Numbered from the stretch's first letter, positions 36,826 through 49,400 are shown. The stretch is DNA of 64,000 nt from Chamaecrista fasciculata (GCA_003254925.1 QANZ01053924.1:410162-474161), one strand, 5' to 3'. Notes: generated from the letters alone by a model not told the origin. Program-made: numbers and translations.

Positions 36826-37115
36826 GGAGATTAAGTGGGAGAAGTGAAGGGAGGGTAGAGGATTAAGACCTCCTCCACTTATTTAGAAAGTAAAAAATTG
36901 GAAAAGAAAATTACAAGGGATTAGTATTTAATCACTCATTCTCTTCCCCTTTTATAAACTCTAAATACCTCAAACTTTTGTATTTTTTAAGAGATGCTGC
37001 TTCACATACATGCATGGAAGAAGGATTAGGAGAAAGAACCCCCTCCCTTCCCCTCTAATCAATCGACAATCATCATCTCTTCCCTTTCTAGTTGCCAAAC
37101 ATGCTTTGAAGGAAT
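36826..37115. repeat. Imperfect inverted repeat between EIL copies
   Basis: GGTATGTTTGGATTGGAGATT at the left is mirrored roughly by a right end ending TTGCCAAACATGC, with G/A-rich and C/T-rich arms (GAAGGGAGG and CCTCCCTTCCCC). Part of the right arm also occurs next to pseudogene A near 34850-34930. A MITE inside the duplicated unit is likely. Confidence 0.5.
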
Positions 37116-37136
37116 AATAAGAATATTTTATGCAAC

Positions 37137-37412
37137 AATAGTCTTATTTCCTTATTACCACCTCAAGGCATGACTTGTAGGATTCAAATCAAATCAGAAT
37201 CACAATTTTTAACATGTTTGAAAATCCTTGAACTCCAGTCACTCAACACCATATCATCTTGTGGAAAATTTGATGATTCAATAAGTCTTAAAAGGAGGAG
37301 TGCAATCCCTTAAACTCACGTTGGCTATTCACATATGTACAATTAAAATTAGCTCAGGTAGTATCATTCTGAATGTTCTTGTCATGACATTATTGCTTTA
37401 TCTTTTGAAGAA
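37137..37412 (-). pseudogene. EIL C-terminal fragment, minus strand (partial copy of pseudogene A)
   Basis: Near-identical to 34990-35265: the shared phrases GATGATTCAATAAGTCTTAA and AGGAGGAGTGCAATCCCTTA appear in both. It represents only the last part of the EIL coding region and is broken by stops. It abuts the tandem array that starts at about 37415. Confidence 0.75.
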
Positions 37413-37414
37413 CA

Positions 37415-40400
37415 ATGAAAATCCTAAATATGTGGAAAGCAAAATTGGGTTTTTTGGGGTTCCCTCCTCCTTTGGGACTTATTGAAGCGTCAAAGTCTCT
37501 ACAACATGATATGATATAGAGTGACTTGAGTTTAAGGGTTTCCAAATATACTAAAGAAAGTGATTTTGATTTTATGTTAATCTACAAGTCGGACCTTGAG
37601 ATAAGGAAAAGAAACATGACCAGTACTTTAGAAAACTTAGCTTTCTTATTATTCCTCTTGAGAACTAAAGTAATGAGCTTCAACTAGATGTTTAGGTTGA
37701 TGGGGATAATAAGGAATTGTTTGGCAAACAAGTTGAAGCCAAACGGGAGTACTTCCCCTCATTTTCAAGCTATTTTGTCATCTACTGATGATAACAATGA
37801 GTTTTCTTCAAAAAAATTGGCAGTCTTCCATTTACAGTTAGTACAGGAATGAAACCACCAAATCAAGATTTAATGAATCAACTTTTCATATTAAATCAAA
37901 ATCATCCTCTTTAGCATCTTTGAGTGCCCTTGAACCCAAGTAACCCAATAACATCATCTTGTTGAGACTTTGACAATCAATAAGTCATTCCAAAGGAGTA
38001 GGGAAATCCAAAAACCCAATTTGGCTATCCACATTAGTACAATTCAAAGTATCATAAGTAGTAATATTATGAATGTTATCATAACATGTTTTCTTACTCT
38101 TTTAAAGAAAAAATATTCTTGTCATTACTTTTTACATCGTAATAATTATCAGTATGATTGAAATAGAGAAACTTAAGATTAATATTATGTTTCCTTGAAC
38201 TTGTAATTTTTCTTCATGTGCTTCCTCCTCTTGTTCCAAAATAGTTACTCGAATATAATTCTCCCGAATAGTAATTTTATTATATGAAATACATAATTTG
38301 TTTAAAAAAAACAGCCGACTAATTTTACCAAAATCATATGATAAGTTCTTTATGACACATGCAAGAGCTAATACCTTTCAAGCTTTTTAGAAAGGTCTGA
38401 GACCTAATAAAGTACTTAGCTCTTGCAAGGTATTAGCTCTTGCATGTAACTTATCATATGATTTTCGTAAAATTAGTCGGGTGAATTTCTAAAACAAGTC
38501 ATGTATTTTATGATAAAATGAGTACTTAAGAGAAATACATCCAACCAACTATTTTTGGAACTTAAGGAGAAACTGCATGAAGAACAGTTACATGTTGAAG
38601 GCAACATAATATTATCCTAAGTTTCTCTATTTCAATCATAATGATAATTATTATGATGTAAAAATGTAAAGACAAAAATGTATTTTTTCAAGAGAAGAAG
38701 AAACCATGTCAACTTTAATAATCTTACTACATATGGAAATTTGAAGTATACTTATGTGGAAAGCAAAATTGGGTTTTTTGGGGTTCCCTCCTCCTTTGGG
38801 ACATATTGAAGCGTCAAAGTCTCTACAATATGATATGATATTGAGTGACTTGAGTTTAAGGGTTTGCAAATATGCTAAAGAAAGTAATTTTGATTTTATG
38901 TTAATCTACAAGTCGGGCCTTGAGATAAGGAAAAGAAACAAGACCAGTACTTTAGAAAACTTTGCTTTCTTATTCTTCCTCTAGAGAACCAAAGCCATGA
39001 GCCTCAACAAGATGTTTAGGTTGATGGGGATAATAAAGACTTGTTTGGCAAACAAGTTGAAGCCAAATGGGAGTATTTCGCCTCATTTTCAAGCTATTTT
39101 GTCATCTACTAATGATAACAATGAGTTTTCTTCAAAAAAAATTGGTGATTGTCCATTTGAAGTTAGTACAGGAATGAAACCACCAAATCAATATTTATCT
39201 GACTGAATGGATACACTTTTCTTATTAAATCAAAATCGTCCTCTTTAGCATCTTTGAAAGCCCTTGGAACCAAGTAATCTAATAACATCATCTTGTTCAG
39301 GCTTTGACAATCAATAAGTCGTTCCAAAGAAGTAGGGAAATCCAAAAACCCAATTTGGCTATCTACATTAGTACAATTCAAAGTATCGTAAGTAGTAATA
39401 TTATGAATGTTGTTATCATCACATTTTTTCTTACTCTTTTAAAGAAAAAATATACTTGTCATTACTTTTTACATCCTAATAATTATCAGTATGATTGAAA
39501 TAGAGAAATTTAAGATTAATATTATGTTGCCTTAAACTTGTAATTTTTCTTCATGTGCTTCCTCCTCTTGTTCCAAAATAGTTACTCGAATATAATTCTT
39601 CCGAGTAGTAATTTTAAAACAAGTTATCATGAATTACATAACTTGTTTTTAAAAAACAGCCGACTAATATGATAAGTTCTTTATGACACATGCAAGAGCT
39701 AATACCTTTCAAGCTTTTTAGAAGGGTCTGAGACCTAATAAAGAACTTAGCTCTTGTAAGGTATTAGCTCTTACATGTAACTTATCATATGATTTTGGTA
39801 AAATTAGTCGGTTGATTTTCTAAAACAAGTCATGTATTTTACGATAATATGACTACTTAAGAGAATTACATCCGAGCAACTATTTTTGGAACTTAAGGAG
39901 AAAGTGCATGAAGAATAGTTACAAGTTGAAGGCCACATAATATTATCCTAAGTTTCTCTATTTCAATCATAATGATAATTATTATGATGTAAAATGTAAA
40001 GATAAGAATGTAGTTTTTCAAGAGAAGAAGAAACCATGTCAACTTTCATAATCTTACTACATATGGTAATTTGAAGTGTACTTATGTGGAAAGAAAAATT
40101 TGGTTTATTGGGGTGCCCTCCTCCTTTGGGACTTATTGAAGCGTCAAAGTCTCTACAACATGATATGATATTGAGTGACTTGAGTTTAAGGGTTTCCAAA
40201 TATGCTAAAGAAAGTGATTTTGATTTTATGTTAATCTACAAGTCGGGCCTTGAGATAAGGAAAAGAAACAAGAGCAGTACTTTAGAAAACTTTGCTTTCT
40301 TATTCTTCCTCTAGAGAACCACATCAATGAGCCTCAACAAGATGTTTAGGTTGATGAGGATAATAAGGACTTGTTTGGCAAACAAGTTGAAGCCAAATGG

Positions 40401-41999
40401 GAGTACTTCGCCTTATTTTCAAGCTATTTTGTCATCTACTAATGATAACAAGGAGTTTTCTTCAAAAAAATTGGCGGTTGTCCATTTGGAGTTAGTATAG
40501 GAATGAAACCACCAAATCAAGATTTATCTGACTGAATGGATCAACTTTTCATATTAAATCAAAATCATCTTCTTTAGCATCTTTGAAAGCCCTTGAACCC
40601 AAGTAACCCAATAACATCATCTTGTTGAGGCTTTGACAATCAATAAGTCATTCCAAAGGAGTAGGGAAATCCAAAAACCCAATTTGGCTATCCACATTAG
40701 TACAATTCAAAGTATTATAAGTAGTAATATTATGAATGTTGTTATCATAACATGTTTTCTTACTCTTTTAAAGAAAAAATATACTTGTCATTACTTTTTA
40801 CATCGTAATAATTATCAGTATGATTGAAATAGAGAAATTTAAGATTAATATTATGTTGCTTTGAACTTGTAATTTTTCTTCATGTACTTCCTCCTCTTGT
40901 TCCAAAATAGTTACTCGGATATAATTCTCCCGAGTAGTAATTTTATCATCATGAAATACATAACTTGTTTTAAAAAAAAATAGCCGACTAATTTTACCAA
41001 AATCATATGATAAGTTTTTTATGACACATGCAAGAGCTAATACCTTTCAAGCTTTTTAGAAGGGTCTGAGACCTAATAAAGAACTTAGCTCTTGCAGGTA
41101 TTAGCTCTTGCATGTAACTTATCATATGATTTTGGTAAAATTAGTCGGGTGATTTTCCAAAACAAGTCATGTATTTTATGGTAATATGACTACTTAAGAG
41201 AATTACATCCGAGCAACTATTTTGGGAACTTAAGGAGAAAGTGCATGAAGAACAGTTACAAGTTGAAGGCAACATAATATTATCATAAGTTTCTCTATTT
41301 CAATCATAATGATAATTATTATGATGTAAATTGTAAAGACAAGAATGTAGTTTTCAAGAGAAGAAGAAACCATGTCAAATTTCATAATCTTACTACATAT
41401 GGTAATTTGAAGTGTACTTATGTGGAAAGCAAAATTGGGTTTATTGGGGTGCCCTCCTCCTTTGGGACTTATTGAAGCGTCAAAGTCTCTACAACATGAT
41501 ATGATATTGAGTGACTTGAGTTTAAGGGTTTCCAAATATGCTAAAGAAAGTGATTTTGATTTTATGTTAATCTACAAGTCGAGCCTTGAGATAAGGAAAA
41601 GAAACAAGAGCAGTACTTTAGAAAACTTTGCTTTCTTATTCTTCCTCTAGAGAACCACAACAATGAGCCTCAACAAGATGTTTAGGTTGATGGGGATAAT
41701 AAGGACTTGTTTGGCAAACAAGTTGAAGCCAAATGGGAGTACTTCGCCTCATTTTCAAGCTTTTTTGTCATCTACTAATGATAACAATGAGTTTTTTTCA
41801 AAAAAATTGGCGGTTGTCCATTTGGAGTTAGTACAGGAATGAAACCACCAAATGAAGATTTATCTGACTGAATGGATTTACTTTTCATATTAAATCAACA
41901 TCGTCCTCTTTAGCATCTTTGAAAGCCCTTGAACCCAATTAACCCAATAATATCATCTTATTGAGGCTTTGACAATCAATAAGTCATTCCAAAGGAGTA
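37415..41999. repeat. Tandem array of inverted EIL C-terminal fragments (~1.33-kb units)
   Basis: The same plus-strand EIL segment starts at 37430, 38754, 40084 and 41420 (spacing 1324, 1330 and 1336 bp). Between these lie minus-strand EIL segments (about 37850-38380, 39185-39710, 40515-41050, and a truncated one at 41850-41999), so each unit is an inverted pair around a centre containing GCAAGAGCTAATACC. Plus copies translate to FPPPLGLIEASKSLQHDMI and LMLIYKSGLEIRKRNK, matching the intact EIL C-terminus; minus copies give DSQIGFLDFPTSLERLIDCQ. A 76-codon ORF survives in three plus copies, while the first copy has a stop. It lacks the DNA-binding half entirely. Confidence 0.85.
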
Positions 42000-42219
42000 T
42001 TTATAATAATGTGCATTTATAATAATGCCAAATGACAGTAATTAAAAGAGAAATTAAAGATAATGCATTCATAAAGGAGTATATTTCAATTACGTGATTT
42101 ATTTGGAATATAATAAAAAATGATTTATTAATTCAATTACGTGTATTTATATGTGACTAGAACATGATAAAAACTAAACTATTTTACTGATTCAATGTTG
42201 TGTAGGCTAGTTTACAGCG

Positions 42220-42222
<3 letters not shown>

Positions 42223-42252
<30 letters not shown>
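42223..42252. repeat. (AT)n microsatellite
   Basis: About 15 AT units directly upstream of a spurious ORF. Confidence 0.9.
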
Positions 42253-42255
<3 letters not shown>

Positions 42256-42304
42256 GCAAAATGTGATAAATGGTAGCGATGCAAAAAGTTATATTATGAA
42301 TGTG

Positions 42305-42830
42305 ATTAGGGGTGCACAAATTTGGTCCGACCTAGTCTCTTTTTTGAAATTGAGATGGGTCTCGAGTTTTGGTGTTCTAGACTCAGTTCAGCCCGGGATA
42401 TACCTATTATTTAATTTTTTATTTTATATATATATATTTATATTTTCTTTTACAAAATATTCTTTTTTATTATAAAAAATATACATGTATTCTTAGTTTT
42501 ATTAATTGTATATTAAAAAATACATAAAATATATATTTAATTTCAATCAAATCAATAAGTTTTTAATAAATAAATCAAATTAAATATTTTTAATAATAAA
42601 AATATCATTAAATTCATTCAAAATTAATTTTTTTATCAATATATACAAGTTAAAAATTCATATATAATGAATAAATATAACTTAAATAAAAAAAATATAA
42701 AAAAAATTGAAAAACAAAAAAAAAAAANNNNNNNNNNNNNNNNNNNNNNNNNNNNNNNNNNNNNNNNNNNNNNNNNNNNAAAAAAAAAAAAAAAAAATAA
42801 AAAAAAAAAAAAAAGCGAAGAGTTGAATCT
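42305..42830. mobile_element. Left end of a hAT-like element, right end lost near assembly gap
   Basis: Starts TAGGGGTGCACAAATTTGG, close to the end TAGGGGTGTACACGGGTCGG of the element at 58596. The AT-rich interior is similar in wording to that element. The 52-base N gap (42728-42779) inside an A run hides the other end, so the right border given is only approximate. Confidence 0.4.
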
Positions 42831-42839
42831 CTATGTAAG

Positions 42840-43760
42840 TTGGATTCTAATAAATAGTAGTGTGTGCTATACATACGCGTAATTGGGATGAACAAATTAA
42901 ATTGGTAATTTTATTTTATATATATTTCTGATCGTCAACTGCATGCAACTAGTTATAGCTAGCTGTTAATTATAAGATCTGAGTACAATTTGATATAAAT
43001 TAGTTAACTCCCTTGAAAACTACTCTCTCCTTTTTTTGTTTGGAAAATAGAAAGATTATCAAGCAAGTTGCATAGTAAGCTAATTATGCTAAAATCTCAA
43101 TTTGACACTCTTAAATTAGGATGATAATCTTGTCGACTTTTTGGCGTCACCTGATAATTCTAGATAGTATATAATAATGATAAAATAAATACTATTTGTT
43201 TCAATAATTAACATTGATATATATATATATAAGTATAACTATATATATATAGTGATTGATACATTATTTTGTATCAAATAATTTATTACATGGTAAGTGT
43301 GCTGATTAATTACATGGTAGTATGGTACCGTCTTGGGTTGCTCAAGATTTTACATACGATGATAACAATATATACATTCTAAAATTAATATATGCAATTA
43401 GACATTTAATTTGTAAAGTGTTTTTAGCATAGAGCTTTAAGATCTAATTAAACTTAGCTTCAAACCTCATCTACACGAAGATTTAAGAAGAGGTGAGCCA
43501 GTCTAATTAAGCTGAGAATATTCTCGATTATGAGTTTTCTTCATTTTTTAAACGTATAATTTGGCTCATATGATGGACGGTGGATGTAGCCAGTGGTGTA
43601 ATTAATTACCAATTGAAACTTAATTAAGCAAAGCCCATGTGCAAATCTCATGGCTTAGCTATATTTCTTAATTTCCCACATTGTTTGTTTCTTCCATTCA
43701 TAATTATTCTTCACGCTCTTTCATGCTTCCTCTTAACTTCTCCACGTTACCATGCATACC
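42840..43760. other. Intergenic region upstream of the pectinesterase gene
   Basis: No gene recognised; short AT microsatellites near 43218-43250. Confidence 0.55.
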
Positions 43761-43767
43761 ACCTCCC

Positions 43768-43776
43768 TATAAATCC
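43768..43776 (+). promoter_or_regulatory. TATA box of the pectinesterase gene
   Basis: CTATAAATC, about 400 bp before the start codon, implying a long leader (from about 43800) that contains short upstream ORFs. No closer TATA candidate stands out. Confidence 0.45.
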
Positions 43777-44170
43777 TTTCTCAATTTCTCTTCACAAACC
43801 CACACAACACACACACACAAAGTTTGTTTTGGCTCTTCACAAATATTCTCACTTTCAAGTGTTATTAAGCACATTTTTGTAAACACTTCTTTCAGCAAGA
43901 ATTCTAACTCAAGTTTATCATTTTATAACAAACTAACTCTTTCAGTTCGATTCGATCTTGTGTGCTACTACACACATATTTCATCTTTTGTTTGGAGATA
44001 ATTTTATTCGAAATATTATCAAACATATTTTTGTGAACACATTAAAAATGTATACTTAAGTTCACCATTTGGTGACATATTATCCCTTTTTGTTACCAGG
44101 GTGGATCCAGTGTAGTGAATTTGCCGCCAAATTCACTGCACATTCATCAACAAATACGTAATTTTCCACA

Positions 44171-47100
44171 ATGTCACCTAATTATTCAGTTTCAATATTC
44201 TTCTATTCTCTTCTCTTACTCTTCTTCTTCCTTTTGCCTCCATTACTCTTAGCTCAAACTCCTCCTCCTCCTCCTCCTCATTCTTCTTCTTCTTCATCTT
44301 CTTCTCCTTCTCAAGCATGCAAATCCACATTATACCCAAAACTATGTCGTTCCATCCTCAAAGCCATAAGCTCCTCCCCCTCCGATCCCTACAATCTCGG
44401 AAAATACTCCATCAAGCAAAGCCTCAAGGAAGCCAAGAGACTCGTCAAAGCCTTTGACAACTTTCTCAAAAAGCAACATGCCACGTCATCTTCCCTCGAG
44501 ATCGCAGCCCTAAGCGACTGTAGCGAGCTTAGTCGGCTAAATGTCGGGTACTTGGAGTCCGTGTGGTCAAAGCTGCAGTCGGCCGCGGCCCTGAGCCCTG
44601 AGCTCGTAGAGGATGTCCAGACGCAGTTAAGCGCAGTGGGAACCAACCATTACACGTGTTATGACGGGCTGGCCGCCACAAAGAGCGGGATTGCCGAGGC
44701 GTTGGCAGTCCCGCTAAATAATGTGACAAGACTGTATAGTGTGTCGCTAGGGTTGGTAACGCAAGCTCTTCACCGAAATCTTAAGAAACAAAATGTTTCT
44801 AAACATGGACTTCCTGTTAATAATAATAAGGTCAGGCAGCCACTTGAGAAGCTCATTCAGGTAATTAATTTATTCATTATTTGTTTAGTTAATTTTGTAT
44901 TACTTCAATTATTTTTTTGGCAAAAGCACCCGTCACCAAACTTTATATTTGCCGTCAATTTCGTTCTCAATCTTTTTTTACTGTCAATTTCGTCCCCAAT
45001 CTTTCACATTTTGGTCAATTTTATCATTTGCTTTTACTTTAACCAAATATTAACTACATAATCTATGTAGCTGACGATATATAATCTAAAATTGATAGAA
45101 AAAGAAACTCAAAATTCTAATTCAGATTGAAAAACAGGATGCAGTATGTGGTTAATTTATCAAAAGAAGTTAGCCAAAGGATAAAATTGACGAAAATGTG
45201 AAAGATTGAGGATGAAATTGACAGTAAAAAAAGATTGGGGACGAAATTGACAACAAGTGTAAAGTTTGGGGATGAAATTAGTACTTTTGCCTATTTTTTT
45301 TTTATAGTTATAAAATTATCACGTGCAAGACTTGCGTGATTATTTGTTTTTTAATTTTCCTTTATACCAAAGTTGTTTTATAAAATTGCACCAACGAAAG
45401 ATTCTATTTTTTGAAACGCGATGAGATATATAATATGCCAAAAGAAAGTATTAAGAAATCATCATTGTTTTTTAAAATGAATTTAGATCTGTCGCTGTTT
45501 TCACGGACCTTTGAAAATCTAAACTTAGATCCTAAATAAAATTTATTGAAGTCACCGGCACAAGACTCACGCCACTATTCAAGAATCAAGTTGCTACTTA
45601 TAAAATGTTTGTACAAACAATTTGGTCTCTGAAAGATCATTAAACTGACAACTCAGTCTCGGAAAAATTAAAATATACAATTTATTCTTTGAAAGACCAA
45701 AACGATATACTAATTATTCTTTTTTATGAACTAAATAGTATACCGTTTTAATCTTTCAGATATTAAAAATTATACCGTTTTGATCTTTCAATGATTAAAT
45801 TTTACATTTTAGATTTTTAAGAATTGAGTTATTAGCTTGATGATCTTTGAGAGAACGAATTATTAAGTTACTCTATAATATAATTACTTCCAAGTGCCAC
45901 ATGGAGTCAACCATTAGTTTTAGGATTGAAAGTTGAGAATTTAACTACGTTAAATATTTAATAAAAAATTTCCAAATTCTATAAATTAAATTTAAATAAA
46001 ATTAATTTTCACTTAAACGATTAAAATTGATCAGTAAAAAAAAATCTAGAGAATAAAATGATACTTGTATAATTCAATATGATAGTTAGATACTTAGATT
46101 GGTAAAACTCATCAGGCCAAACAAAATAAAAAGTTAGATTGGTAAAACGATTTGACTTTGACTATTAGTGAAAACTGCACAAAAATACAGATAAAAGATA
46201 AGTTTATGTACCTTTACAATTTTAGACAAAGTTAATTAATGATATGCATGCTTGCTTATTTGATATAGGTTTTGAAGAAAAACTATGGTTGCAAGCAATC
46301 AACAAGTTGCAACATCAAAAGTAACAAAAGGAATCTTCAAGAAAGCCCAGAGAAAGGCATTCTACTGAATGATTTTGTGATAGTGAGCCCTCATGGAACA
46401 CAAAACTTTACTACCATTGGAGATGCCATTGTTGTAGCACCTAGCAACACAAATCCAGAAGATGGCTATTTTGTAATATATGTGAAACAAGGTGTGTATG
46501 AAGAATACGTTGTTATACCAAAGGAAAAGAAGAACATATTGCTTATTGGAGATGGTATCAATCACACTATCATCACTGGGAATCACAATGTGGTGGATGG
46601 TTGGACTACTTTCAATTCTTCCACATTTTGTAAGTAACTCTATATCCAAATCTAACACTTTTTTTTTTTGGGCTGACAACAACAAACCTAACTTTTCATT
46701 ATATGGGTTAGTTTTTGTTTTTGGTCGGACATTAGATGGGTAATGGGTTTAACCTTATTCAAGTTTTAAAATTTTAGTGGGTCTAAACTGGCCCAATAAA
46801 TTTAAGAAATTATAAATAATTAACAAAGACAATTTGTTTTTTGAGAGATCTATCTCTATGGAGATATAGGTTTTACTTGACCAAAAAAAAAAAGAGATAG
46901 GTTTTCAATTAATATAATCATGGGCCTTAAAGTTTGTCCACTCCAATAAATAGTGAATATAGACATGAAAATAAAATAGCCTTTAAAAAAACTATGAAAA
47001 GAACCATATTTTTAGAAAAGAAAAAACTTTAGTAAATATGGGCTAAGCTCGAGGTTCTTTTAAGCCCAACTCTCTAAAACAAGCAAATTAACAATTTGGT

Positions 47101-47927
47101 TTTTAAAAATTGAGTGGACAATTCAGTTTTTGAAAAATTGAAATGTATAATTTATTTTTTTGAAAGATCAAAATTATATAATTAATCATTTTTATGAACT
47201 AAATAATATAACATTTTTTTTATTAACCATGTAATTTGTAGCCGTAGTCGGAGACAGATTCATAGCAGTGGACATGACATTCCGGAACACCGCCGGCCCG
47301 GAAAAACACCAAGCCGTCGCCGTTCGCAACAATGCCGACCTCTCCACTTTCTACCGTTGCAGCTTCGAAGGTTACCAAGACACTCTCTACGTCCACTCCC
47401 TCCGCCAATTCTACCGCGACTGCACCATCTCTGGCACTGTAGATTTCATCTTTGGTAACGCGGCCGCAGTCTTCCAAAACTGCGACATCCTCGCCCGGAA
47501 ACCCTTACCGGAGCAGACTAATGCGGTCACGGCTCAAGGCCGCATCGATCCCAACCAGAACACCGGCATTTCTATCCAAAACTGTACCATCATCGCCGGG
47601 CCAGAGCTAGCCGTGGACGGCGTAACGAGGAGCTACTTAGGGCGGCCGTGGAAGGAATATTCGAGGACAGTGGTGATGGAGAGTTATATTGGGGAAGTGA
47701 TTGCCGAAGAAGGGTGGACAGAGTGGAATGGGACGTTAGGGTTAGGGACGTTATTTTATGGGGAATATGGAAATTATGGGCCTGGTGCTTATACTAATAA
47801 GAGAGTGAAATGGGGTGGGTATAGTTTGTTGAGTGCACAACAAGCTATGAATTTTACGGTTATGAGATTTAATATGGGAGAGACATGGCTTCCTAATACT
47901 GATATACCTTTTTTGGCTGGGCTGTAA
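44171..47927 (+). CDS. PME: Pectinesterase with N-terminal PMEI domain (578 aa)
   Basis: Cell-wall enzyme that removes methyl esters from homogalacturonan. Three exons: 44171-44860, 46269-46629, 47242-47927 (1737 nt with stop), phases consistent. Residues 1-28 form a hydrophobic secretion signal; a Pro/Ser-rich spacer follows; the inhibitor (PMEI) domain runs from about 49 to 215 (CKSTLYPKLC onward); the pectinesterase domain runs from about 265 to 578. Active-site residues are present: Q374 (QAVAVRN), Q396 and D397 (YQDTLY), D418 (VDFIFGN), R485 and W487 (LGRPWKEY). GVYEEY is the first family motif. The usual RRLL processing site before the catalytic domain is replaced by KRNLQ at 250-254. 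Codon use in the 5' part of exon 3 is strikingly GC-rich compared with exon 2. Intron 1 holds a MULE-type MITE. Confidence 0.93.
44919..45291. mobile_element. MULE-type MITE (family A, copy 2) in pectinesterase intron 1
   Basis: 373 bp, with ends GGCAAAAGCACCC and, inverted, GGCAAAAGTACTAATTTC. Perfect 9-bp duplication TATTTTTTT at 44910-44918 and 45292-45300. The interior shares long wording with 10187-10716 (TGATAGAAAAAGAAACTCAA and TTTCACATTTTGGTCAATTT), so it is a shorter relative. Confidence 0.88.
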
Positions 47928-48532
47928 TTCACTATTAATTGAAGAGAAATAACCAAATGAGAATACATGTGTATGTTATGTGTGCGTTTTATTTGTTGGT
48001 TTTGAGTAATAAAATTGATTAGTTTTTTTTATATGATGATCAGATGTATATTTTTACTTTTTTGCTTTCTTCTCTCTTTTTAAAATATTTTTCTTTATTA
48101 AACTCTTGCCCAAATCGTGAGAGGTGTGGGTAGGAGAGAGAGAGAGTATAAGTAAATTAACTATAAGTGTTTGAATAAAAATATATTAATAATTGGATAG
48201 TTAATGGAATGAATATAACTATATAAGTATAATAATTGGATAGTTATTAATAATTATAAGTATAATAAGTATTTGAATATGAATATAAAAAAGACGATCA
48301 CAACAATTTTGTTATTTAAACAATTATAACAAACGAGAAAATATAAAAAGAAAAATGAACCTTTTACATAATTATAAAATAGAAATGATATAAGTTAAAT
48401 TTTATGACAAAGAATTAAGTAGTTTATTTCCAACAAAATTAAAAGTAATTTTATCTTAATTTTGTTAATATTTTATCCAAAATCTTCAAGTTTTCTCAAT
48501 TCATTACCAGAAACTGGCATAGTTTCACATGA
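47928..48532. other. Pectinesterase 3' UTR and intergenic sequence
   Basis: A possible polyadenylation signal, AATAAAA, lies near 48007. The rest is AT-rich with no gene. Confidence 0.5.
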
Positions 48533-48540
48533 CTCAAAAC

Positions 48541-49178
48541 TAGGGATGGCAACGGATAGAATATCCGGTGATTTTGCCACTATCCGTATCCGTATCCGTT
48601 TATCCTATCCAATATCCGTACCCTATCTGTATCCGATAAATTAATATTCGTATCCGCACCCTATCCGATATCCGGTATCTGACGGATACTCAAAATATCC
48701 GAAAAAATATGGATATAGGATAGGATATCCTATTTTATAAATCGGATATATCGGGTACCCGATATCCATTATCCGCCAACTAATATAATTAAATGAAATT
48801 ATTATTTATTTACATTTTAAATTTATTTTTTAAAATAAAAAATTAAATATAAAATAACTAAAATATGATTATATAAAAAATTTATATGAATATAATTAAT
48901 TAAATTTAAATATTTATATATAAAATGTTAAATTAAAAGTAAAATATAAAAATCAAATAAGTAATAGGGTATCGGATATCAGATACCCTAAATATCCGTT
49001 CATTTCGGACGGATATAGGGTATCTGAGGGCAATATCCGTATCCGTCCAATATCCGAAAAAAAATTAATTTTCACTATCCGTATCCGTATCCGATATCCG
49101 GTATCCGACAGAGATCGGATATTTTTTCGGACGGATACGGATGAATATCCTAAGTATCCTAAAAAATTGCCATCCCTA
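48541..49178. mobile_element. hAT-type MITE with ATATCCG/CGGATAT words
   Basis: 638 bp, with inverted ends TAGGGATGGCAA and TTGCCATCCCTA. A perfect 8-bp target duplication, CTCAAAAC, lies at 48533-48540 and 49179-49186. Both subterminal zones are packed with TATCCGTATCCG and its complement, and the core is AT-rich. It ends only 58 bp before the TATA box of the EIL gene. Confidence 0.9.
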
Positions 49179-49236
49179 CTCAAAACCAACCCTGGTTAAG
49201 CAAGATGTTTTTACCATATTTGTACTTTGACCCTTT

Positions 49237-49244
49237 TATATAAA
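49237..49244 (+). promoter_or_regulatory. TATA box and leader exon of the EIL gene
   Basis: TATATAAA, then a C/T-rich leader from about 49265. A good splice donor (TATAG|GTATGA) at 49423/49424 and an acceptor (GATTTTGTAG) ending at 51136 would join the leader to the coding exon. The donor is repeated in the tandem duplication at about 50150. Confidence 0.6.
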
Positions 49245-49400
49245 GCCAAAGAGCTCATCAGTTTCACTCAACAATCTCTCCATTTCATTTTAGTCCTCTT
49301 TCTCTCTCCTTCACTCAACTTTCTTTACTCTCATTTCCTCCCTAGCCGCCATCTCTCTAAACTTGACCATACTCAAGAAGATCACATTTTCTGGCAGATA

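Noticed and set aside
37415..41999. CRISPR-like or satellite interpretation of the 1.33-kb array
   Set aside because: The units are long, contain inverted EIL coding remnants and have no short repeat-spacer structure; a eukaryotic gene-derived array explains them.
42650..42895. Lys- or Phe-rich ORFs around the second N gap
   Set aside because: Homopolymer runs joined across Ns; no gene.
43637..44001. Short ORFs just upstream of the pectinesterase start
   Set aside because: They fall in the presumed promoter and leader and lack recognisable domains; at best upstream ORFs.
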